Source: CANLBN01 sp047638515 (GTDB lineage: Bacteria > Pseudomonadota > Gammaproteobacteria > Pseudomonadales > Cellvibrionaceae). Taken from it: a stretch of DNA of 8,794 nt. Below the pieces are notes generated by a model. That model did no database searches and was not told the DNA's origin. It worked only from the letters and a program-made list of their open reading frames with translations. The DNA lies in the NCBI GenBank assembly GCA_047638515.1, contig JBLIME010000107.1, positions 1 through 8,794 of the forward strand, in the 5' to 3' direction. Shown piece after piece: positions 1-5,015 of this stretch (position 1 is its first letter; every line of letters begins with the position of its first letter). Position numbers and translations under genes: made by a program.

Positions 1-1206
1 AGTCAATTCGCCGAGAGTTTCTAATTCACTAAACTGGGCTTCATCATTGGCATCAGCTAGCGAACCTGGGCGTAGACCATCGCCTAAAGAAAAAGTCACG
101 TCGTACTCTTTCATCAACAGACAAATGTCTTCAAAGTGGGTGTATAGAAAGTTTTCTTTGTGGTGAGCAATACACCACTTTGCCATGATGGCGCCACCGC
201 GCGAGACAATTCCGGTTACACGATTAGCGGTCATCGGCACAAAACGCAACAACACACCGGCGTGGATAGTAAAATAATCCACACCCTGCTCTGCCTGCTC
301 AATCAAGGTGTCGCGAAAAACTTCCCAAGTTAAATCTTCTGCCTTACCGTTGACTTTTTCAAGGGCTTGGTAGATGGGTACAGTGCCAATTGGCACCGGC
401 GAGTTACGAACAATATAGTCGCGAGTAGAGTGAATATTTTTACCGGTCGACAAATCCATCACAGTATCGCCACCCCAACGAGTTGACCATACTAACTTTT
501 CAATTTCTTCTTCGATACCCGACGATAATGCTGAGTTACCGATGTTGGCATTAATTTTTACCAAAAAATTACGCCCAATGATCATTGGCTCTAATTCGAT
601 GTGGTTAATGTTAGCTGGAATAACCGCACGGCCACGAGCAACTTCCTCACGAACAAACTCTGCCGTAATTGGCTGTAAATTAGCACCCCAAGAGTTGCCT
701 TTCAAACGCTCGTTGCGTTCGTCAGTGTTGAATTCATTATTCAATGATGCTCGCTCTTGATTTTCACGGATCGCGATGTATTCCATCTCTGGAGTGATTA
801 TTCCCTGTCGCGCATAATGCATTTGTGAAACATTCATGCCTTTTTTAGCGCGACGTGGTGTACGTTGTAGGTCTTTATTATAAAATTGGAAAGCCTTGTC
901 AGAGTCGTCATGACCGTTGTCAATAGCCTTAATTTCGCGCCCCTCGTAGACTTCTGTGTCGTCGCGGGCTTCAACCCACTTAGAACGGACATCAGCTAAG
1001 CCTTCGTGGACATTGATCTCGATACTAGGATCGGTATAAGCGCCGGAGGTGTCGTAAACCGTGACATGAGTGCCGTCGGTTAAATTTATTTTACGCATAG
1101 GTACTTTGACATCGGGCATAGTGTCGGAGGCCACGTAAATTTTTTCGCTAGCGGGCAAAGGTTTGCGGGTCAGTATGTATTTAGGATCAGAAATTTTGCT
1201 GTTCAT
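1..1206 (-). CDS. thiC: Phosphomethylpyrimidine synthase ThiC (partial, C-terminus beyond left edge)
   Basis: ThiC is the cytoplasmic radical-SAM enzyme that rearranges 5-aminoimidazole ribotide into HMP phosphate, the pyrimidine precursor of thiamine. The minus-strand frame is open without a stop from the ATG at 1206-1204 to position 1, giving 402 codons of a protein usually a little over 600 residues long. Family blocks are visible: a GNSALSSGIEEEIEKL-type segment near residues 223-238, RWGGDTVMDLSTG ending near 255, the SRGGAIMAKW block from about 335, and GDGLRPGS at 375-382. The C-terminal cysteine motif that binds the [4Fe-4S] cluster lies off the window, so catalytic competence cannot be judged here. 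The start is supported by a GAGAGGA Shine-Dalgarno six bases upstream and by residues typical of the ThiC N-terminus (MNSKISDP...). A TPP riboswitch in the leader indicates repression by thiamine pyrophosphate. Identification is very secure. Confidence 0.97.
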   Translation of the reverse strand, partial: MNSKISDPKYILTRKPLPASEKIYVASDTMPDVKVPMRKINLTDGTHVTVYDTSGAYTDPSIEINVHEGLADVRSKWVEARDDTEVYEGREIKAIDNGHDDSDKAFQFYNKDLQRTPRRAKKGMNVSQMHYARQGIITPEMEYIAIRENQERASLNNEFNTDERNERLKGNSWGANLQPITAEFVREEVARGRAVIPANINHIELEPMIIGRNFLVKINANIGNSALSSGIEEEIEKLVWSTRWGGDTVMDLSTGKNIHSTRDYIVRNSPVPIGTVPIYQALEKVNGKAEDLTWEVFRDTLIEQAEQGVDYFTIHAGVLLRFVPMTANRVTGIVSRGGAIMAKWCIAHHKENFLYTHFEDICLLMKEYDVTFSLGDGLRPGSLADANDEAQFSELETLGELT

Positions 1207-1212
1207 GAAGAG

Positions 1213-1219
1213 TCCTCTC
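1213..1219 (-). promoter_or_regulatory. Ribosome binding site of thiC
   Basis: The minus strand reads GAGAGGA here, six bases before the thiC ATG. The complementary run TCCTCTT (minus strand, 1327-1321), just after the riboswitch, could pair with it if one G-U pair is allowed. This site is therefore a plausible target for riboswitch-controlled occlusion. The site is seen directly; the occlusion is inference. Confidence 0.75.
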
Positions 1220-1285
1220 AGTGGCTATAAAATTATCTAACCGAAGGGGCTAGACAATAGGCTAATAAGCGCTAGAGGGCAGGTT

Positions 1286-1308
1286 AAAAAGAAACTCTAT
1301 CAAGAGTT
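1286..1308 (-). terminator. Weak terminator-like hairpin in thiC leader
   Basis: On the minus strand AACTCT-TGAT-AGAGTT forms a perfect 6-bp stem with a 4-base loop (1308-1293). It is followed at once by TCTTTTT (1292-1286). It lies between the riboswitch and thiC, where a transcriptional expression platform would sit. The stem has only two G-C pairs, so as an intrinsic terminator it would be weak, and it may be only a pause site. Confidence 0.35.
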
Positions 1309-1327
1309 ATTCTTCTTATGAAGAGGA

Positions 1328-1346
1328 GAATGAATCTAATTCATTC
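1328..1346 (-). promoter_or_regulatory. Perfect hairpin directly 3' of the riboswitch aptamer
   Basis: The minus strand carries GAATGAAT-TAG-ATTCATTC, an 8-bp perfect stem with a 3-base loop, starting two bases after the end of the aptamer's P1 helix. Its second arm can also pair with GAATGA at 1356-1351, which overlaps the 3' strand of P1. That makes it a candidate switching helix of the expression platform. The hairpin is seen in the sequence; its role is inferred. Confidence 0.45.
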
Positions 1347-1347
1347 G

Positions 1348-1449
1348 TGCTCATTCCTACGCCAATACTAGCTGGATCAGGTTCACGGGTTTGATAAAGC
1401 TGCGTTTGTCAGCAATTTTATCATCTCAGCCATTGGCACCCCGAGAGCA
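1348..1449 (-). promoter_or_regulatory. TPP (thiamine pyrophosphate) riboswitch, THI element
   Basis: The conserved THI-box core is read on the minus strand. CTCGGGGTGCC opens the aptamer, followed by GGCTGAGA, a variable P3 arm, then ACCCGTGAACCTGATC and finally TGGCGTAGGAA. P1 is TGCTC (1449-1445) pairing with GAGCA (1352-1348). The P3 arm is TGATAAA with TTTATCA and carries an extra GCTG/CAGC helix at its tip. The element lies in the leader of thiC, with about 140 bases between the end of P1 and the start codon. The family binds thiamine pyrophosphate and lowers expression of thiamine synthesis genes. Which platform is used (terminator, start-site occlusion or Rho) is not certain from sequence alone. 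Confidence 0.96.
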
Positions 1450-1454
1450 TTATT

Positions 1455-1482
1455 TGTGTAGTCTAGTGAAAAAAAGTGACAA
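1455..1482 (-). promoter_or_regulatory. Probable sigma-70 promoter of the thiC riboswitch transcript
   Basis: On the minus strand TTGTCA (1482-1477, five of six matches to the -35 consensus) is followed after 16 bases by TACACA (1460-1455, three of six matches to the -10). The predicted start would fall at about 1448, exactly where the riboswitch P1 helix begins. That agreement supports the call despite the poor -10 box. Confidence 0.45.
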
Positions 1483-1517
1483 TTGGAAGTGATAATGTGA
1501 TTGCACACAGTGTCACT
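1475..1517. repeat. Inverted repeat overlapping the -35 of the thiC promoter
   Basis: AGTGACA (1475-1481) and its exact reverse complement TGTCACT (1511-1517) are separated by 29 bases. The left arm covers most of the proposed thiC -35 box. The centre-to-centre distance is 36 bp, between three and four helical turns. It could be a regulator binding pair or chance; I recognise no named operator. Confidence 0.35.
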
Positions 1518-1692
1518 AGCCGGCAATTAATTATCTGGGGTTAAGAACCATAATCGTAATCAACTCATCTTTTGCATCAATGCAAGCGTTTTGAGAAGCA
1601 AGTGACGGGAGAGCATCCATATAGACTCGGAGCTGTCTAGCCACAACCAATAAATTATAAAGCTAGGACAATGTGACTGGCAGCTAAGACCG
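1483..1692. other. Non-coding stretch between DUF2489 gene and thiC promoter
   Basis: No credible open reading frame or RNA gene is seen here. The stretch holds a near-perfect 6-bp dyad, TTGCAT-CA-ATGCAA (1572-1585). It also has an imperfect dyad, GTCTAGC (1635-1641) against GCTAGGAC (1662-1669), which contains a minus-strand TATAAT (1659-1654) in its loop. Neither dyad is followed by a T-run that would make it a terminator for the DUF2489 gene. The space probably holds upstream regulatory sites and the 3' end of the rmuC/DUF2489 transcript. Confidence 0.5.
1572..1585. repeat. Short dyad TTGCAT-CA-ATGCAA
   Basis: This is a perfect inverted repeat with 6-bp arms and a 2-bp centre in non-coding DNA, about 90 bp upstream of the proposed thiC -35. 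It has the symmetry of a dimeric regulator site, but I do not recognise the factor. Confidence 0.3.
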
Positions 1693-2151
1693 CTAGTTAA
1701 ACGATTTTCCTTTTAAGCGTCGTGCGGCATCGACCACAAATTCTTTATATTGATCTTCGATACCAACGCGTGTCTTCTCAAATTGTTTTTTTTCTATCTT
1801 TGAAAGTCTGCTCCAAGCCTCTAGAATAGGTATATGCGAGGTCGCCTCCGCTAACTGAAAAATCGCACTGAAGTCACTGCGCGCGGCGTCGTCAATTTTT
1901 AAATTATCTAGCAACACGCTGATGCGAATAGCACCTTCGGTGAGGCTTAGCTGATCATCAACTAAGCTTTGCGCCAAAACCTGCACACTGGTGTTTAAAT
2001 AATTATTATGATTACTTTTTAAATTATCTAACTCTTTCACTTGTTGTTCTTTGATAACTTGCATTTTTTTGACCTTGCGCAGGTAGTGGACGGCAATACC
2101 GGCAAGCAGCAGCACGATAAGTGCGCCAAAAATAACATAAAACATTGACAT
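1693..2151 (-). CDS. DUF2489 domain-containing membrane-anchored protein
   Basis: This 152-residue protein has a single N-terminal membrane segment (about residues 4-24) followed by a basic stretch (RKVKK) and a charged helical region to about residue 48 that may be a short coiled coil. The rest is a soluble helical domain. The block SLVDDQLSLTEGAIRISVLLDNL (residues 62-84) and the C-terminal AARRLKG segment match what I know of DUF2489, a family of unknown function in gammaproteobacteria. The predicted orientation places the domain in the cytoplasm. The ATG at 2151 is preceded by GAGAGG; a second ATG two codons later is an alternative start. It lies 92 bp downstream of rmuC on the same strand and may share its transcript. 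Function is unknown; the family call is from recognition of the motif, not a search. Confidence 0.8.
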   Translation of the reverse strand: MSMFYVIFGALIVLLLAGIAVHYLRKVKKMQVIKEQQVKELDNLKSNHNNYLNTSVQVLAQSLVDDQLSLTEGAIRISVLLDNLKIDDAARSDFSAIFQLAEATSHIPILEAWSRLSKIEKKQFEKTRVGIEDQYKEFVVDAARRLKGKSFN

Positions 2152-2243
2152 TTATTTACCTCTCTCAGTTATTAATACGTGTTTCCAAAATATAGACTTC
2201 TGCTATTGCGCCGCTGTTCTAGCCTCGATTTAAAGCAGCGCTC

Positions 2244-3530
2244 TTATTCGTCATGGTCATAGTCATCGATGCTTGAATCCATATTACGTTTAGTTTTAGC
2301 GCCGAGTGAGCGTAGGTTTTCAGCTCGTCTGAACAAATTACCCTTGCCTTCATATAATCTTTTCTTAGCTAGTTGATAGGACTCTGTGGTCTTATCTAGC
2401 TGATAGCCAATCTGCGTGATTGCCTCTAAAAACAGAACGAATTGATCATACAGACCCCCTGCCTCCGCGGCAATTTTCTCTGCATTTAGATTCTGTTTTT
2501 GGTATCGCCAGATACTTGAAACAGTCTGCAAAGTTGTCATCAGTGTTGTTGGACTGACTAGCACTATCTGTTGATCGTAGGCCTCTTGGAACAATTGGGG
2601 CTGATATTGTAAAGTCAGCATAAAAGATGCTTCAATAGGCATGAAAATAAATACGAAATCGAGACTGTTAATGCCCTCTAATGACTCATAGTTTTTTTTA
2701 CTTAAATTTTTAACGTGTGTGCGTACCGATTGAATATGTGCCTTGAGCGCTGAGGTACGTTCAGCATCAGTGCCTGCATTAACGTATTGTTCGTAGTGAA
2801 CGAGTGAAACCTTAGCATCGATAATTAATTGTTTATTATCAGGCAAATAAATAATTATATCCGGAGCGCGACGCTTACGGCCTTCATTAGAGTGTTCATA
2901 AAGCGTAACTTGAGATTGATATTCCTTACCCTCACGCAGTCCAGAGTCTTGCAATATACGCTCAAGTATCATCTCCCCCCAGCTACCTTGTGCTTTGTTG
3001 TCGCTTTTTAGCGCGTTAGCAAGATTAACCGCCTCCTGGCCTATTTTTAATGTCTGCGATTGTAATTCACCGACCTTGCCCATCAACTGATTTCTCTCCG
3101 CACTTTCTTTTTGATAGACATCGGCAACTTGTTTTTTAAAGTCGTCAATTTGCAGTCTGAGGGGATTTAACGAGTAGTTTAACGTCTTTTGATTTTGCTG
3201 ATCAAATTGCTGCTGTTTAGTCTCAAAAATTCTATTCGCTAAATTCTCAAATTCTTGCCCCATCTGCAGGCGAGCCTCAGATAATAACTGGGACTGATTA
3301 TTTAACTGACTTTGTAGAAAATCGCGTTGGACGGTCATGCGGGCAAGCTCTTCACGACCATTAAATATGTCGTCTTCGAGATCAGACTGCCTTAATAATG
3401 ATCTATTTAAAAGCCGACCCGTACGATTACTAAGCAGTATGCCGACAATTGCAGCGCCGACAAGAAACCCTAAAAAAAACAACAAAAAAGATATGGCATT
3501 GGTTACAATAAAACTGGTCGGTAGCGTCAT
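2244..3530 (-). CDS. rmuC: DNA recombination protein RmuC
   Basis: RmuC-family proteins are linked to DNA recombination; in Escherichia coli loss of rmuC changes the rate of inversion at short inverted repeats. This 428-residue copy begins with a membrane segment (about residues 12-33), then a long, mostly coiled-coil region rich in Gln and charged residues (about 45-165). The RmuC core follows at about 180-390. It includes GSWGEMILERIL (182-193), RAPDIIIYLP (221-230) with LIIDAKVSL (235-243), and the block from FIFMPIEASF (295-304) to the SSIWRYQKQNLNA segment ending at 350. The PD...IDAK pair (P223-D224 and D238-K240) resembles a PD-(D/E)XK nuclease core, consistent with a predicted endonuclease fold. 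The C-terminus ends in an acidic tail. No Shine-Dalgarno is obvious before the ATG at 3530, but an in-frame TAA shortly upstream leaves no other start that keeps the membrane segment. It diverges from the TPR gene. Confidence 0.95.
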   Translation of the reverse strand: MTLPTSFIVTNAISFLLFFLGFLVGAAIVGILLSNRTGRLLNRSLLRQSDLEDDIFNGREELARMTVQRDFLQSQLNNQSQLLSEARLQMGQEFENLANRIFETKQQQFDQQNQKTLNYSLNPLRLQIDDFKKQVADVYQKESAERNQLMGKVGELQSQTLKIGQEAVNLANALKSDNKAQGSWGEMILERILQDSGLREGKEYQSQVTLYEHSNEGRKRRAPDIIIYLPDNKQLIIDAKVSLVHYEQYVNAGTDAERTSALKAHIQSVRTHVKNLSKKNYESLEGINSLDFVFIFMPIEASFMLTLQYQPQLFQEAYDQQIVLVSPTTLMTTLQTVSSIWRYQKQNLNAEKIAAEAGGLYDQFVLFLEAITQIGYQLDKTTESYQLAKKRLYEGKGNLFRRAENLRSLGAKTKRNMDSSIDDYDHDE

Positions 3531-3584
3531 GTTGTTGCGGGCTCTTAGAACAAGTTAACGATTATTAACGATATAGCATCAAAA
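3531..3584. promoter_or_regulatory. Divergent rmuC / TPR-gene control region with phased repeats
   Basis: Only 54 bp separate the two divergent start codons. The stretch contains TTAACGAT twice (3555-3562 and 3565-3572), exactly 10 bp apart and so on the same face of the helix. The same bases also form the dyad GTTAA-N6-TTAAC (3554-3569). A TATAGC box (3572-3577) could be a -10 for the TPR gene but has no good -35 partner. No Shine-Dalgarno is visible for either gene. Promoters may lie partly within the flanking coding sequence. Confidence 0.4.
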
Positions 3585-4034
3585 ATGAACTCGAAAATCA
3601 ACTCTAGTCCCAAAATAAGCTCTTCAATCACGATTAACAATGCACAAACGCATCGAATTTGTGAAGCAGCTGAACTTCTTTATGACTCGCAACAATATGA
3701 TGCTGCACTCAGGCTTTTTTATGAAGCCTGGCTAACATTATCAAAACCACAAATGCAGCAAGCAAGCTCCGAAATTATTTTGTTTTTTATTGGTGATACC
3801 TATTACCAATTGGCTAAATATGAACCTGCAATAGAAGCTTTGCGCTCTGCCTTAGCCTGTCAACAAACCGACAGACGCCCGCAAGTTTTACTTCGTCTTG
3901 GTCAGGCCTTGTTCGATTGCGACGAGGTACCTCAAGCAACCCTCTATTTGCACAAGGCCTACTGCCTAGGTGGTCAAATATTGTTCAAGGCGGAGGCAAA
4001 TAAATACCTTGACTGCATTAAAGAGCTGATCTAA
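3585..4034 (+). CDS. Small tetratricopeptide-repeat protein
   Basis: This 149-residue protein has no signal peptide or membrane segment, so it is probably cytoplasmic. After a Ser/Asn-rich tail (residues 1-20) it carries about three TPR-like helix pairs. These lie at roughly 24-56 (YDSQQYDAALRLFYEAW), 62-95 (GDTYYQLAKYEPAIEALRSAL) and 99-132 (LLRLGQALFDCDEVPQATLYL). TPRs usually mediate protein-protein contacts, so no enzyme activity is expected. The pattern recalls a widespread unnamed family of small bacterial TPR proteins; that is memory, not a search. The ATG at 3585 follows AT-rich sequence with no Shine-Dalgarno, and the next in-frame Met (residue 57) would remove the first repeat, so this start is kept. 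It is co-directional with murI, 150 bp downstream. Partner and role are unknown. Confidence 0.78.
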   Translation: MNSKINSSPKISSSITINNAQTHRICEAAELLYDSQQYDAALRLFYEAWLTLSKPQMQQASSEIILFFIGDTYYQLAKYEPAIEALRSALACQQTDRRPQVLLRLGQALFDCDEVPQATLYLHKAYCLGGQILFKAEANKYLDCIKELI

Positions 4035-4184
4035 AAAAGTTACTTAACTGGCGTCTACATTTTTTTAGTTATAAGTTTGCTCCATCGAGTCGATAGCTCC
4101 GATTTTTGGCTCAAACTTGTGATCAGCTAATTGGTAATATTGTGATTAGTTTTTAATTAATAATAAAAGCAGTCAAGGGAAAAA
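4035..4184 (+). promoter_or_regulatory. Intergenic region with likely murI promoter
   Basis: The 150-bp gap is AT-rich. Just after the TPR gene there is an A/T-only inverted repeat (CTAAAAAA near 4032-4039 against TTTTTTAG ending at 4069). A small hairpin ATCG-AGT-CGAT (about 4084-4094) follows; neither is a convincing terminator. Nearer murI, TTGTGA (4140-4145) and TAATAA (4161-4166) could be -35 and -10 boxes, but the 15-bp spacing is short. The Shine-Dalgarno AAGGGA (4175-4180) lies four bases before the murI ATG and is clear. Confidence 0.4.
4175..4180 (+). promoter_or_regulatory. Ribosome binding site of murI
   Basis: AAGGGA lies four bases upstream of the ATG at 4185 and fixes this start for murI. 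It is the clearest Shine-Dalgarno among the plus-strand genes of the middle block. Confidence 0.7.
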
Positions 4185-5015
4185 ATGATCTCTGCCAAAC
4201 AGCCCCATATTCTAATATTTGACTCAGGTGTCGGCGGTCTTAGTGTTGTCGAAGCTATTAGAAAAACAATGCCCTATTGCCAACTAACTTATGCATCAGA
4301 TAACGCACAATTTCCTTACGGAACGAAGACGGCACTCGAGTTAGTTGCACGGGTCGAGCGCGTACTTAAAAACTTACAAAAGAAGGTCGCAGCAGATATC
4401 ATTGTCATAGCCTGCAACAGTGCAAGTACCGTCGTTTTACCCAAGATAAGATCGCACTTTTTGCAGCCTATTATCGGTGTAGTACCGGCAGTAAAACCTG
4501 CCGCCGAGATTACAGCAAACAATACCATTGGCCTGCTGGCAACACCGGGAACCGTCGACCGTAGTTATACCAACCAGTTGATTATCGATTTTGCCAGTCA
4601 CTGCCACATTATTTCAGTGGGATCTAGTGAACTAGTTTTGCTCGCAGAAAAAAAATTAAGGGGGCAAGCTATTTCTCTAGCATTACTCACCGAGATAACT
4701 GAACCTTTTCGAAGCCAAAAAAATCAGTGCTTACCGGATACTGTGGTGCTAGCTTGCACACATTTCCCTCTACTAAAAAATGAGCTGATGTCTGTTCTGC
4801 CAGCCATCACTCACTGGATAGACTCAGGTGATGCGATCGCTCGACGCATCCAATTCTGGATTAAAGAGCTCAACTTAACTATGGACGCAACGCCGATAGC
4901 AGAGCTTGCGCTAGGTCACAGTATTTTCACTAAAAAAACTGAACTTGTCGAACTAATAAAGCCTACATTGAATAAACTAAATTTAAGCCTTATTAGTTAT
5001 ATGGAAATAAGCTAA
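4185..5015 (+). CDS. murI: Glutamate racemase MurI
   Basis: MurI interconverts L- and D-glutamate in the cytoplasm without a cofactor, supplying D-glutamate for the peptidoglycan stem peptide. At 276 residues it has the usual family length. All signature blocks are present: IFDSGVGGLSV (11-21, with the Asp-Ser pair D13-S14), ASDNAQFPYG (37-46), IACNSAST (76-82) containing the first catalytic Cys (C77), and VVLACTHFPLL (187-197) with the second catalytic Cys (C191) and adjacent Thr-His. WIDSGDAIARR (211-221) is also present. CNSAS instead of the commoner CNTAS is a conservative variant. Its stop overlaps the start of the nuclease gene by one base (TAATG), so the two are probably cotranscribed and translationally coupled. 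This looks like a functional enzyme. Confidence 0.97.
   Translation: MISAKQPHILIFDSGVGGLSVVEAIRKTMPYCQLTYASDNAQFPYGTKTALELVARVERVLKNLQKKVAADIIVIACNSASTVVLPKIRSHFLQPIIGVVPAVKPAAEITANNTIGLLATPGTVDRSYTNQLIIDFASHCHIISVGSSELVLLAEKKLRGQAISLALLTEITEPFRSQKNQCLPDTVVLACTHFPLLKNELMSVLPAITHWIDSGDAIARRIQFWIKELNLTMDATPIAELALGHSIFTKKTELVELIKPTLNKLNLSLISYMEIS

Noticed and set aside
542..760. 72-codon plus-strand open frame
   Set aside because: It lies antisense within thiC, whose own frame is intact and clearly conserved; the peptide resembles nothing I know.
1654..1659. Minus-strand TATAAT as a second thiC promoter
   Set aside because: No acceptable -35 at 16-18 bp upstream, and a TSS there would give a leader of about 200 bases before the riboswitch.
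2829..3558. Two short plus-strand frames (2829-3011 and 3337-3558)
   Set aside because: Both are antisense to rmuC, have no ribosome binding site and give low-complexity peptides.
4032..4069. Inverted repeat CTAAAAAA...TTTTTTAG as a terminator of the TPR gene
   Set aside because: The stem is almost entirely A-T with a long loop, so stable folding in RNA is unlikely.
4260..4440. CNSAS and ASDN variants as signs of a degraded or aspartate-type racemase
   Set aside because: Both catalytic cysteines and all glutamate racemase blocks are present and length is normal, so these are ordinary conservative variants.
4316..4528. 70-codon minus-strand frame
   Set aside because: It is a shadow of murI, which carries all catalytic motifs on the other strand.
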